Assembly (NCBI GenBank): GCA_947561715.1
Contig: OX387200.1
Coordinates: 20,214,501 to 20,278,500 of the forward strand
Direction of reading: 5' to 3'
DNA: 64,000 nucleotides
DNA from: Ascidia mentula
Taxonomy: Eukaryota; Chordata; Ascidiacea; Phlebobranchia; Ascidiidae
Under the pieces are notes generated by a model. It worked only from the letters and a program-made list of their open reading frames with translations, made no database searches and was not told the DNA's origin. Shown piece after piece: positions 1 through 13,883 of this stretch (position 1 is the first letter of the stretch; every line of letters starts with the position of its first letter). A program made the translations under genes and the position numbers.

Positions 1-207
1 TAACCTAAAAAATGGATCGGTTTAGTTTCGTGTTGGCTTACAATTTGTCACGTAAATGTTTGTGAGGAAAACGATATGGCTCTGCTGTTATCTTTAGAGG
101 TGGACAAGCAAACTATACGAGCCCATCATCTGACCACTGTAAATGTACAAATTGTTGTTCCATACATTACCCTCGATGAAAAGTTTGCTTCTAGCTTCGG
201 GACTTAC

Positions 208-2717
208 CAAGTTATGCAGCAGACTCCAAACCTCACTATTAACACTGGTTCACGACCGATCTTTTTAAATGTCGCCAAGACACCTAGCGGTGTTTCGGAA
301 ACAGATTCTTGGAGATCTTTCACATCTACAGGTTCCCGTTTGTTGAGTTTTGCGATTTTTTCTAGGATAGCTTGAGCCTTTTGTTCATTTTTGGAAACGA
401 GCAACCAACGAGGACTCTCATCAATATACCTTAAAATGAGAGGGCAACCCTAAACTTCTTTTGTACCACCACCCTACATTGACAGCTGCATTTTGCTGTT
501 TTAAAATTCATCCTGAATTCGAATCCAGGTATAGAAATTGTATTAATATTCAAGCAAACCAATATTGGCTGTGGAAGGTTGGTCAAACCCAGATAAATTC
601 AAATTAATTTTGCTTTGACCAGACTGTGACATGAATACGACATATCTCGATCATGGTTTTTCATGGTGGTTTTCACCCTTTACTTACCATATGTAGGGAA
701 TGTAAAAGATTCCTATTAAGCCAGAGAAACGCAGAAACCATCTCCAGTCACGAAGGAAGTAGGAGATGGGCGCCAGGCTCACGTATCCAATCGAATAGCC
801 CATTGTAAGAGAAAAGTACAAGAAAGTTCGGTGCTTTGGTGCGACGATTTCCGAACCTTAATAGAAAGAAAACTTTGCCCAGCTGCGTTTTCAAAGTTGA
901 TTTGTCATTTTTATTGTTGGTAGAATAAAATACAAATTGCAAGTGGCTTTATTATACTAAACGGGCATATAACTCCATTTTGCACTTGCTCTTAAGTACA
1001 TTTCACCCTTTCGCATTTTCTTTTGTAATGCTATATAAGCGTCCAACAGATAGACAAATTAGGTTCTAATCTGCGTACCGCTAAAAAAATGCCCCGCCCC
1101 ACCGTTTGGGGTTAGCATGCACCTATTATGAAACAATATGCGATTATTTTATAACAACAGTATGCTATTGCTGCATAGCCTCTATATGTCGTTTGGGATA
1201 AGTACAGTAACCAAACTGACAGAATAAAACATACCTAGGACCGATGCAACGGCGAAGTTAACAAGATTTCCAATACCAACCAGGATGCATAATATTGCAT
1301 AAGAGATTTCGTCTTGTGCAAAACTTTGCCCAAATACTGCCAAGAAGGACCAAAACGTGAAGACAAGAAAAACCGGTTTTCGACCATACCTAAAACATTT
1401 TTTTTTTAAAGGTTCAACAAAACATGACTTATTTTTTTTCGGGAGCCCGTAGGCTAGACGCCAAGCAGGACGAAGAGGTGTTTGTCGACAAAACCAATTT
1501 GTTGGCATGAGAGCCTGTTTTTGATCATGCTCAAAACCCAAGGACTGTTGCAGAGATAGCCCCAAAGCAGCAAAGCACCAGCGCTATAGGGTTGGTCATT
1601 AATCTTACATGTCACTTGCCGTTCCTGCCACCACACAACCAACTATCATTCCAACGAATACGAAGGATGTGAAATACGGTTTCAACCAATCCCGATCGCA
1701 CACGAGACCAAACTGTAAAGTTTAAAAAAGTGTTTCCAAATCCGTGTTTAAAATAGAAGCGGGAAAAACATTTCACTTTCAAATAATTTCGAGCTGGTTT
1801 TCTTCGAGAAAAATTTTCTAGAAAACATTCTGTCGAAAAACGATTTAAAACTTACCGCAGTTATCGCCGACTTTTCAGGTCCTTCGAACCAGTATGACTT
1901 ACACGGAATAACTGATGCATTTTCCGGACCTAAATGTTTAAAATAAACTTAGAAGTTGAAGATGGTTGGGTAACTTTCGTTTTGCATTTTTCGCATCCTT
2001 ACAAATGGGAGGCGCCAGGACATGTGGTTTGCGTTGTTGAATATATGAAACCCAATGCTTTACAATCTGGGCTATTGCTGGGAAAAGGGAGGCAACAGAA
2101 ATGTGGATTTTGTTGTAATTAAATTGGTTGTGAATGCAAATATTCCCACCCAATATGTGGATGTATTAAATTTAACAAATTATGAGCATTGTTTTTCAGT
2201 TTTATAATGACAACAGTAAACCGCAAGTAGCATATACTTACGGTAACTATAATTTCCTGTCCACTGCGTGAGGTTGTATTGATGGCATTTACTCAATGAC
2301 ATTTTCCCGTGTTCATCTTCTTCCCAAGGAATGCTAACATTTAAAGCTCGGTCGAGTGCGTTGCTTTCGTTTCTCACCTTAACAAAGAGTTATTTGATAA
2401 CATCTTGAGTTTACCAAAGTTATAGATTCATTCGCAAATGCGCTCCATTAAAAAACACACACCGGCAAGTGAGTGGCTATAACATTATGTGAACACATTG
2501 GAACTACTGGACAATCAAACGTTACCTTAAAATATTCTACAACTTCAGTGACGTCACAATGGTAGTTCGGGGTAAATTGAGTGATGAGAACCTGTAGGCT
2601 TAATAAAGCATTTGGTATGGATGAGAAGAACATCAACCAACAGAGTCTTTTGTCGTAGTATCCCATCCCAGATTCACGTTTACTTCCATTCTCTCCTATG
2701 GTATTTTCTTCTGTCAT
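208..2717 (-). CDS. SLC22-family (organic ion transporter-like) MFS protein, 3' part outside window
   Basis: Seven exons join in frame: 2526-2717, 2242-2377, 1856-1929, 1609-1712, 1235-1389, 688-856 and 208-429 (about 350 codons; the family is usually ~550). The start is ATG 2717. Hallmarks appear in the family order: first membrane segment near residues 20-45, a large extracellular loop with cysteines and N-Y-S sites, then FGLVCDRDWLKPYF, then ASDMYGRKPVFLVFTF (the MFS loop 2-3 signature), then SEIVAPKHRT, and YIDESPRWLL before the central cytoplasmic loop. These fit SLC22 organic cation/anion/carnitine transporters of the plasma membrane. The substrate cannot be read from sequence. The rest of the gene (last membrane helices) should lie left of position 208, beyond the window edge. 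All exon junctions keep phase, so the copy looks intact as far as visible. Confidence 0.9.
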
Positions 2718-5700
2718 TTTGTGAGTGCAGATAATAATAGATTCTACGAATTGACACCACCAACACCTGACAATTTCCCCTTTTCTGTAGCTACCTGTTA
2801 AACAATACTATGCAGTATTGGGACCTTTCCAAAGTATAAACATAATTACTTTTTTGTAAACAAAACAAAAAAAATTGTAAACAAAACAGCCAGCTGTCAT
2901 TAAAAGTTCATAAACATATCTGGTAAGAACAAAGGGCTTTCTGTCAATCACACTCAAACTAACACTTTAGTGCATAGTTTGGAGAAGGTATTCTTAAGTT
3001 GCTTTTGACGATAGACGTACAACAAAGTATAATAAAAAACAAGGAATAAAGCCTGAATTAAAACTGGGGCTATGTTATTTAAATGGTCGCAAGGTTGTTA
3101 CGCGAGCAATGCGATAAACAGGACAAGCTAAACTTGCTCAGTCACTGCATAAGTTCGCCTGGGACATCACAAGAGAACGCAGTTTACAGCACTGGGGATT
3201 TAACAGAGGCTAAATATGGTTAGTTATTCGTTGAGATGTTTGTAAAGAAGGTAGTTTCGGCGTATGGCGTTTGCGGATTTTTTTCTTTGTCGGCATTTCG
3301 CTTTTCAAGCGGAGATTTTTCACGCATCTTTACAGCTGCAAGTCTTTAACAGTTATCCAAACTTTTGCGTACACTTTTCTGAAAATTTGAAATGCAGGAT
3401 TCATTTTGCGCTGTCCACTGCAATATCGCAAGCAGCACTTGTTGTTCCTGTTTATCGTCGAAAATAAACTTCTGTTGCTCTAAACTTTAGCGACAAACGA
3501 AAACATTAATTAGCAAGTTTGTACTTTACCATAATTCAAAAATGCACATTGCCGCTATTGACGCAATCTACGCTAATGCTATTGCCGCTATGCTATTTTA
3601 CTATTTAGGGGCCTTCTTGAAATTCATAGCCTTGACGGAAGTTCATAGAACACCGGTGCTTATAAAATACGCATCGAGCAATTGACAGGGCTTTGGGTGA
3701 CACACCTGGATGGATATTTTGAAAAGGAAGAAGGCACTTTACCTTTCTTGGCTTTCTCTCTCACCGTCATGCGGTAAAGCGTTGTTTGGTGGGAACCTTT
3801 AGACTAGCGGTCGGGAACATCTGGCTCGGCTCTTTTGACGGCATCTGGCTTACATACAAATCTTAGTTGGCACTTTTAGCACGATTGTTACGAATAAAAC
3901 TTTTTCTGTAATTTTCTATAACGTAAACAATCGTGGTAAGAAATGCCAGGCGTTATTTCGATCGCTTGAAATATTATACCGCTCTCACAGAAATACAAAT
4001 AAAAATATTTAGCTTCCATGGGTCCTTTAGCCAAAAAGGTTCCCGATTCCTTTTTTAAGCCTACAGCCTGCGGCGTCTGCATATATCTTTGATTAAATCT
4101 CTAACTTCACACGATGTATTAACAGATAAACCACTGTAAATAAATATAGCACTACGTTACCAAATATCTTAATTAACTCAGTGTGGCATTGGCTTACTTT
4201 CCGTGTTAAGCAGAACGACGAGACATTTGCGCAGACGCCACAATTTCCAGCCAAACAAAGCTGCCCATGGATGAGACAAAAACGGACGTGCTTTCATTTT
4301 TGTCCTGGTTTGTCTCACCCGACTTGTATACGTAAGTGTATTGATCTTGTAAGGTTGTGCACTCTCTCACCAAACATATAACCTTCAACAGCTATGTACC
4401 ACCAGTGGCGACGGGAGCTTTAAACAAGAAAATTGATTGGTTTTAAACTTTTTTATAACTGAGCAACAAATTGGACATATCGACAAACCCAAACTTATAA
4501 TTCTTTAACTCATATATTTTTGGGGGATCCACAGCACCGTTGGCCCCTTTCCCGGTTACGCAAAAATTTACCACAAAGCTACATATCAAGGGCACGAATT
4601 TTCTCGGTAACGAAATAGATTTTGAACAAAAGGAAACATAATCCAGTTTGCAAATATGCAGATTCTGTTTAAGGGAAGATTATCGAGTGCAAATAAAGTC
4701 TCCTAATCAACTTGTTGTTGTACGTTTTCTCTGCCACCTACAACGCCATGGTTTTGGGTAATTTATGGTTGACTCTCCGCTTGGAGACGCTCATAATTCG
4801 TTTTGCTATTATGCGCATATTGACGTATCAAGAGGACGTTGTGCCATCTTTCTTTACAAGTTTATGGAGAAAAACGTTGATTGTCCCTTGCAACAACTGA
4901 TGAAATTTACAATCCGGATTCAATTTCATGTTAGCCGCAATCTTCTTGCTACGTGCTTGAAATTTCAAGGGTCCAAAACCCGGAAATTTATACAGCTATA
5001 GCGTCCTTAACATAACACACTTTCTAAACTTTGTGTGGATGTCTGTTTAGAGAAAGTTCACGGTATTTGTTGTGGTATGTTCAAGTTATTTAATTTTTAT
5101 GCACTTTTAAATTTTCATTTTTGTGAAAAGAAGCGTGCATTTGTGACATTCCTATGCTACTGTGTGTGTTTTTGTTTTATAAAGAAGCGTTAACATGGTC
5201 TGTTGTAACGATAGAAATCAGTATCCTGTTTATGTTCCAGCAATAAACCTGGATTGGACGCGGTCAGTTAAAATGGGTACTTTTTCATTTCGAAAATTTT
5301 TTCTGTTAATCTAGGTATTTAACGCAACCGAAAAAAACTAGAGAGTGATTTTGATGTTCGTTTTTCACTGTCGGATTACGCTTTGACAGAAGTAACCTGC
5401 CAATAAAGATTTGTGTCTCGGGCGTAAATAGCGGAAATTACCTTCACTTCTTGACTAATTGTCTCTAAACACAACCTCGGCAGTCCATCAGCGACACATT
5501 ACTTCCATTTACTGTGCAGAGAATATGTGTTGGTTACACAGGCTTTCACTTGTCTTAGGATTTCTGTCCGTCGTCGACTTGGCGTTAGTAAACAACATTA
5601 TCGTTCTTTTACTGGTACTACAGAATGCATTTGCGAACGATAAAAGGTTCCGACTGTTTCTAATTATTTGTTGCGAAAACTGTAGGTTCGTCACGCGTTT

Positions 5701-7804
5701 ACAGTACCGGCATTTTAAAAGAGATTTGGTCTCAAAAGGTTTAAATTAACTCAATTCCGAATAGCCCTCATTCTGTTTCACTCGGTAACAGCTTAATTTT
5801 CGGATTCCTCTTGTGGATTTCGTAGGATCCAACTTAAAAGCATGCAAGTTATCGGGGTTAATGCTCTCTTCTCAACTCACTTCAAGCACTGGTACATTTT
5901 GTGTTCTTGTTACAGTTAAACCTCTGACACCGCAACTCTCTCCGGCTGTGGTTCTCAGCTTTTTTGACCCAGGTCGCACTTTCGTTTTCGAAATAATCTC
6001 AAGCCCCACTGGAAACACTACACGTCGTAAAAGCCTTTCACAGCCCCTCGCTCCACCAAAATTTTGACACGCCCCACCAAAACCTTCGTGACTCACCAGA
6101 ATTTTGACACGCCCCACGTTAAGAACCACCACTCTTGAGGTGTTTTTCTTTCTTACCTGACTTGTGAAGAGCGGGTCTTGTTTCTATCGGTGTGGCATCC
6201 AATATGTGTAGAGATACCAATGCATTTGGTGAGAAAGTGGAGAGTTGTTCGAAATGACGAAACAATTAACCTCTGCCCCGTCTGTCGAAACCAACAGTGG
6301 GAAGTGGAAACGTCATGGACCGTGTAGGCGTACAAACCATGAGAATACGTATCTTTTCCAAGCCATATTGTACCTCATCGTGTTCATTAACTATTTGTTT
6401 TAGTGACTTTCTGGTCAGGTTTTGATTTTGTGAGGTGGAAAAATTTTCATTCGTTCAATGTTAAAAATGTATTGCGTTTGCACCAACTACCCCTTGGTAT
6501 TAAATATACAATAAACCTAAACGCTACTGTGTGTATTTTGTGATAATAAATCATCAGTCATTGGTTTCGGTAACACCCACATTATACGCCCTTTGGTCGG
6601 ATCTTCTGCAGCAGTAACACATTTTGCTTTAAAAGCACATTGCTGTTTTCTTTACCACATACGGCATTCAAGACGTTATTGTTTCTCTTTGGGCGTCGAC
6701 CGCCCGTGAAACCGTGTTCTTGGTAAAGGTGCGACTTTCACCACTGCAGTGGTCGACTCGCGGGTCCTGCGCTGCATTCGACTTCCTTTGTTAATTGTAT
6801 CGGGTCGCCTTTCACGCCTCGCGGTTGCAGACTGTACACAATCTAATCACGTGGTTCGATGCGGGGTTTGCTTACCGTGGTGGGGATGTGAATACGTTGT
6901 CCAATTACTATACGTGCCGTCTGCGTCTTTAGCAGGGATGTTTTGCAAAAATGTCCCTCACCAGTGTTATACAGCACTTGCCTAGAATGCAAGAACAAGC
7001 CAAACGTTATTTACTTTCTTCTGTGTTCAATATTCACCACTGTGTTGAAGTAGCTGTTCGAAAATATAAATGCTTGGTGATTGCTAAATGTACCGTGTAC
7101 CTTATTTTCAAGCGTTTGAGACTTTCGTCCTTTTTTCAACGAATTGCCGGCAGTGACTATTTTGCTGTCAAAAGTGGTCTGCGGGTTTGTGAACATGTCT
7201 ATCGAAGCCACCACAGTCGGTTGTTTTTGCTCCTTTCTTTCTGGACATTACAGTTGCATATACAACAATAGCGTTTAGATGGTTGCTTCTGACATACCGA
7301 CGTGTTGTTATGACCGTGCTAGATTGAGAGAATATAAACATGCAAGTACTAAACAAACAGAGGAAACGAGTCACAACATTCCGAGAACTCGCACGGAAGA
7401 TTGCATGTTGGAACACCTGGTATCAGAAAAAAGCGGACCGTTTCTCCTCCTATAGTTTCCTATACGTCCCGGTGTTGTTTTGCCTGGCGCTGCACAGGCT
7501 TAGAGTGGCAGTTTGCAACGCCAGCCGCTTGCTGCGTATTTTGGGGTTTCAAGCCATGTGTTTTAAGTCCCGTTGTGGACTTGGTGTTGCAGCTATAGCA
7601 CCATTATTCATACTTCAAAATGTGCATCTAAACAATGCGTTTTCTGATAATGTTATCCAATTACACTAGCGTAACCTGAAATAACCTGACGAGGTTTGTA
7701 ATGATTACAACACAACCGCTGTTTTGTTTTGTTCGGTTGCGCTTGAATACAAGTCGAAAGCGCGACCCTGAACAATGCACACAACCCTTTCACAGTTTGA
7801 GAAT
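2718..7804. other. Intergenic stretch, no supported gene
   Basis: Upstream of the SLC22-like gene no set of exons with shared frame or a recognisable protein was found. Short open frames here have no conserved motif. Two copies of a motif ending TTTTGACACGCCCCAC lie at about 6060-6120, in GC-richer sequence that looks like a decayed repeat. At about 3815-3860 a stretch reading GCGGTCGGGAACATCTGGC resembles hAT-type non-autonomous element ends, but I could not define its borders. Confidence 0.4.
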
Positions 7805-7870
7805 ATGAAACTCAGGTATCTTGTGATTTTATTGCCAACAATAGTGCCCTTATTTGTTGCTGATTCAGTG
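7805..7870 (+). CDS. Possible signal-peptide first exon of an unknown gene
   Basis: ATG 7805 opens a 22-codon stretch with a basic start and a hydrophobic core (MKLRYLVILLPTIVPLFVAD). It is followed at once by a consensus donor GTAAGT, in phase 0. This is the composition of a secreted or type I membrane protein leader exon. No matching downstream exon was recognised, and receptor genes R1 and R2 use a different phase (1) after their leader exon. It could be an orphan or decayed exon, or chance. Confidence 0.25.
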
Positions 7871-10800
7871 GTAAGTGGTTGTTTTGTGTCTGACCTCTAG
7901 ACAAAGATTGTTTTCGGAGGTGCGTTTTTATCAACTTGATCCGATTGAGTTTTTTTATCTGAATGTAATCGAGTACTCTGTATTGCGTGAAAACAACATT
8001 AATTCTCAGTGATTGGCGGGAGAAGTTAAGCGCACAGGGCAATGTTAATCTGTACTTATAGAGAGGTCGAAACAACCCAACAGTAGTGGTTGCTACGCAA
8101 ATCCACAATTCCCATTGTTATACCTGAGAAATTGTTTTTACAATGGGCCAATGCTGCCGATGAATATGAGCGGGGATACTTTATGTGTGCATGTGTGGTT
8201 GTCTTGGCGATATTCATTTATTCGTACAGGAAGAGGTTAAACTATCTGTGAACTTGCGCGTATCAGATGTAAAACGTTGTGGTTTTGTCGCGCATGATTG
8301 ATCATGGGTTTCAGGCTATTGCAACACAGGGAAATAGTGCATTAGCATGGAACAGTAGGTGGTATTGCGGAAATTCCTAGACCATTACATGTTTGAATGG
8401 GTTCACTTACTCCTTGATTGTTTTGGCTCAGTATTTTCACTTTCTTCCTCCACCCGGCTTGAGAACAGCCGGCTTGTCGTCACATGCCAGGCTACGCAGA
8501 AAGACCAACCGCCACCCATGCTTTAGTTGGAAAAAAATCCTTTTATCAACAAATACGTGGGTAAAACAACACAATATAATAAACGTCATGATGTTTTAGC
8601 TAAGCCTTTTTTTGCAGAATTAAACGTCATTTTATAGTACTGGACCTTTCACAGTAGATTTCATTTCAAATTTGACAACATGGTTAGTCAATATGGTTTC
8701 AAATTTCCTTTTCTATGTCGGTGCAGATGCAGGAAAATTGATCCCAACTTAAAAAAATATTGAGTTTAAGTTTTTTCACCTTTAAAAAGAATCCGCGGAA
8801 AGGAGAATAATACCCGCGCCTCGTGGTAGAAAGGTGACCTGTGTAAGTGAAACCGACGTGCATAAAGTCAACGCCCAGATGTTTTTTTTGACTATCCCAA
8901 AAAATATGCGTTGCCTAAAGGGCGGCCTGAGTGACATTTCCGTGATAATATATGGAGCTTATCTTCTCCACGGTTAGTCGACGAGACCGGCCTAGTCTTA
9001 ATCCCATCGAGGCCGGGTAAGGTGAGAGCCACTTTAAAGTTGTAGACTCGAGTAACTTTTCTGTGAGGGAAATTATATTGGTGCGTAGGCAATTGAGCAT
9101 TAAATTCTGTAGAATTGCATCAAATTAACATTGAACATCGCAGATCGCTGTATTAAAGCAGGATCGTGGAAAGCGTTAAAACTGAAGTGATTTTTTTTCA
9201 TTTTGTTTGAGACAGATTATGTATTGGACGCCAAATTACGGTCAAACTCGTTTAAAAAACAACGACATGTTTAAACTGCAAATAGTGTAAGTCAGGTCCA
9301 TAGTTTTTGTTTAGGTTGCTTGACGTAAGATTGTGCATGATTTATGCAGGCCCCGAATCGATATAATGCAGCTAATGAGTTGACCTGCTTCTGTAACATC
9401 CTCGGTGCTGTGTAATCACTTTCTCCTTCCAGACTTTGACAGAAATTTAAGAGCCCCGCTGGCGTTGTAGCGGTAATACTCAGCCAAAACCACGTGTTAG
9501 TTTAAGAATAAACCACGGTGACGCGTTACCAATACTTGGTGGCGGGACCAGATCAAAATAATTGCAAGCTTACAAGCAATCTGCTTGCGGGACTCAAAAA
9601 AATGCGAATTTCATAGCACGCTGGAAATTAAAATATTTCACGTTCTTGAATCGCAAATTGCTATGACAACTGGACCGCTTTGTGCCCCAGACTTGTTCAA
9701 AAGAACAATACTGGTAGCTGTTGACTGTTTGGATTCAGCACCAGTTGCAAAAAATCCAGAATTTTTTTTAAGAACTGCAGAGAGTTTTAGTCATGCGATT
9801 TTGCTGCATCATGTGACCTTTAGATAATTTCTACTCCGCGAGTCGAAATCCCACTCTAATTTATATCATGCTTTTCTTCCGAAAAAATCCTATAATTCGA
9901 AGTTTAGACAATTCGAACCGTAAACATTTGGTTTTCGACCTACGTTTATCGTTCCCAAATTGTCTTAACCTGCGGTTTGTGAAACGCACACTTGTATCAA
10001 TAACAATGCGAACAACTTACTCTGTCTGCGTACCGATGCGGATAATTACCTACTCTCGGCGTACCGACACGTTCATAGTACAATTAACTGTGTTGGCCAA
10101 ACATTTTGTTTCGATGAATCATTCCAAATTTCCAGTCAAGATTTTTGCTCTTGAAAGCTTCAATGGAATCTATTTGATGTTGATATTGATCGGCGGCAAA
10201 AGCATTGTGCGTCATTCAGGTTATGCAACGTCGAAACGTTAACGTGGGTGTGAATAGTTGCATCATTTCTTGCTACCAAGAATTTGGAGCTGACTTCAGA
10301 AAGACATTTTTGCATCGGCTGATTGAAAATTTACATTTTTCGGGCATGCTTTGGATATGCTGTAATTCCCAGCTAACGTCTAGCACTTCACTAACTCTGC
10401 CGTTATTGTGAAACTGATGGTCCGTGTAGTTTTCTTACTGAAACACCAAATCCTGCTGTTACGTCACTAATCCTGTCTGTACTTTTCTGCTTCATGCTCA
10501 AGATGGTGCTTAATAAACCGTGTCAAACGATCTGTCAGCATTTAAATCCTTTTGGTCATAGCTGGACGAATGTGGTGGTTCGCTGGAGTTGTGTTATACC
10601 GGCACAAAATGTTAGGATAAAAAGTATCGCATTGCGCGAAACATTATGGACAAACAGTTGTAAATCCTGATGCGGAATTGGAAGCCGTCAGTCATGCAAA
10701 CACTGTTTGCATCTGAAATCACGGTCACGTTTGTTTGTGCAGAAAAATGGCTTGGTATCAAGGGATAATACACTTGGGATCTACTATCAGTTTAAATCTG

Positions 10801-13800
10801 CAGATACGTTTGGAGTGCTAATGCATTCAACGTGATTGCAACATCTGTTTAAACCCCCGTTACATGCTTATATATAATGACATAATCTGCATATTTATGG
10901 TAAAAAAATCGCAACTTTTTTTCATGGCGATTGTTACCCAGTGTAAACCACGCTTCCAGTCTAACATTATAAACACCCAAGCCCCACTATATTACAAATT
11001 ATAGCATTAATAATTAAATGAAACTGTTTTTCAATAGGCACTGAAACGGCTTGCCAAATGCATTCCTTAATAATTTATCGCTTGATGAAATGGTTTTGAT
11101 ATGTCTTTATTGGTACCTGTAGGTTTTATCGTTTTTCCTCTCAATCCGACAAAGCGCGATCGAAGCTAATGCAATATGCGGCTTGGCGGTCGCTTTGGAT
11201 AGGATCGAATTTATCTCGCATTAAGCCAGGCGGAGTTCGTCTTTTTATGACTTGAACATCCTGTTTTCTACAAAAGATAAACGCGACAAAACGACAGAGC
11301 TACCGTTATATCTCGCTTCACGCGTGTGGAAGTTCGTCTTTTTATGAACTCGATGAAGTTAAGCTGGGGGCGGTTGTCGGATCGTTGTCACCGTCTGACA
11401 CGTCTTGTCAAAACGTCGAGACATTAATCGTTGGCGCATTTATACAGATTGAGTGACAATCATTTCAAATGTAGTCGTAACTTTAGTTCGGCGAAATCCT
11501 GGTCCTCAATGTTTGACAGTTGCCTTTAATGGGTTTTTGAATTTTACTTCAATATTTGGTTGCGACGTTGCACAGGTTTACATTAATCGTGTTACCATCG
11601 ATTTGTTGCGGAACGTCAGTAGTCTAAAGGCGCACATGATTGACAGCCGACGTCATTATCATAAAATTACAGCAGTTCTATCTTCATAATTATGTCCGTA
11701 TTGATCGATGATAACAACATGGCGCGTCATTCAGGTTTTGCAAAAACAAGTGAACGTGGGTGTGAAAAGTTGCAGCATTTCTTGCTACCAAGACTTCGTA
11801 GCTGACCCCCGAAAGAGATTATTGTCTTGTGTTGCTTTGGTTGATTAAAACTTTGAAGATACGTTTTCTGCACATGCTATGGTAAATTGACGGGCGTCGT
11901 CATCATTATAAATGACAGCAGCCCTATCTCTATATTAATTTTTCATTCTGCAATCCCTTTTGCGAAACTGCACGATAGTATAGTACGATGACAAATGGCA
12001 AGTGTGTACAACGTCATCTTCAGGTAAACAGCAAAAGCAACCATTCTGTGTGTTTAGTCTTCGATGGTGACTATATACACGACTTGTATGTAACCACGCT
12101 TTTTTGGTTTGCCCAAAGTTTTTTGAGGCTGTTAAAAAACCTCAACGTAGTTTTTAAAAGCCAAGGGTTAAGTGAGCAATCCAACCTTAAACTATGACTA
12201 GGAGTCGAATAACTTGTGGTAGAGAAAGCACAACACAAATATCACGATTCGCGTGTGTTTCCTCAAATAATCAAAGGCCTTTTTAACTTCGTGTTTATGA
12301 GGAAAACCGTGTTTGTGAACACGGTCTGTCGATAAAGTGCTTTTTGCCTTCTAAGTTGAAAACTTAATTCAATCATAGTAATAATGCCGTAGAAACTTAT
12401 TTCTCATTATGCGTCTGTTGTTGAAAGGATTTAATGCCATATGTGCGGGTTAGGATATTACTTCGTCTGAACAGTGCATTTGTGACACCTGAATTCAGTT
12501 TCAGATGTTATGATAGATTTATGCCCGCCACAAAGATAGAACTGTCACATTCAAGCTTATCTATATCTCCTCTGTTTCCTGTTTCCCGCATCTAGCGTGC
12601 AAGCTTATAGCGAAGGTACACGTAAAGTGACTGCAGGAACACGAAAATATTTTTTGCGAACGACATGCTAACTAATTAACATTATTCGAAACTATATGTT
12701 TGTTGTTGCTACAGCACAGAAACGCTTTCGCAACATTTAAGTGTTGGAAGTGTCTAGGTGGGAGGGGGAGACTTTTTTGTACCCAAGCATTCGGTCGTAA
12801 TTCTTGTTATTTTAACTAACCTCGTTCGGTTCGTTGATAATTCGGACCAGTTTATTGCAAGCACTTCAGTTGATAAGTACAGGAATCTCAGTGCTATTTT
12901 TCAAGTTAATGTGCATTTTCATTAAGTTAGTGTTGAATGTGCAAATTGACGATACATACATTTAGCGACCTCGTTCAATGGCATCTTTTTCAGGGTCTTT
13001 ATCAATTTTGATTTCAGGAAAGATATACAGTCAGCAGTTATAAAAAATGCTACTTTAAAGATTGCGACAACGAATGAAATGACAGATTTGTGCCAACAAC
13101 GTCTCCGGATGTTAGCGACGAACCGTGTTACGTCATGCTGGCACAACAAGTAAAAGGCAATGTGCACTTGCCCGATGCATAACAGCTAGCTCTGAGGTGG
13201 TCTCTCTGTTAGTTGTAAAGATGACAGTCAACATCACAGTGTTCGGAGGCAGTATGAACAGGACTTCAGTTGTTTTAAGCAGATCGCTTTATTTTGTAAG
13301 ATTCTAAAAGAAGCGCGAAAACCGCACGCGTTTTACATCAAAGCATATTTTAACCCCAATGGCCGTGTTTCCTATTTCACCAAAGGGAGACGCCGCGAAT
13401 CCAGCTCAATGCAAATGTCTCAGACCTAATGTGGGTTAGAGACTTGCGCATGTTTCCTGTGCTGCGGTAACGTAAAACACGTTAAAATCGGCTTTCGAAC
13501 GCTTAAAATGGTTACAGAGACCCTCTCGCTGAGTAAACAGTCAACTGAAAAGATGCACAAAATGTAGACAATTAGGCAAAAAGGAAAAATTCCAAGTGTA
13601 TTTTAAAATTCGGAAAAATTCCTCTAGTTGGGTTTATCTCACGCCCGCAAGTCTTGCTAACGTCCCCATTGATTTTCCCATAATACTGAGGACAAGTGCT
13701 TCTTAAAGTGGTTTATGTCATGCAGAATCAATGGAATTTAGAAACAACGGGTAATCGTTCGTATAACGTTAATGGTGACAGAGAAGGAGGTAAAACTTGT

Positions 13801-13883
13801 GGCTGAATGTTACCACAATGATAATACTTTACTTCCCGCAGCAACACTTGTTTAATGCTAATGAAAGCTTACAGGACAGCGAT
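7871..13883. other. Intergenic stretch with weak local duplications
   Basis: No coding exons are supported here. About 180 bp at 10183-10360 is repeated in diverged form at 11698-11890 (both contain GCGTCATTCAGGTT and AGCATTTCTTGCTACCAAGA-like text). A ~100 bp degenerate tandem pair around 11205-11350 shares AGTTCGTCTTTTTATGA. The last part, 13.4-13.88 kb, is the presumed promoter of receptor gene R1. Confidence 0.4.
13454..13470 (+). promoter_or_regulatory. 17-bp element shared upstream of both receptor genes (R1 copy)
   Basis: TTCCTGTGCTGCGGTAA lies 430 bp before the R1 start codon. The identical 17-mer lies 417 bp before the R2 start codon. The flanks are only loosely similar, so this may be a conserved promoter element, a 5' UTR piece or a duplication relic. 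No known factor site is claimed. Confidence 0.3.
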
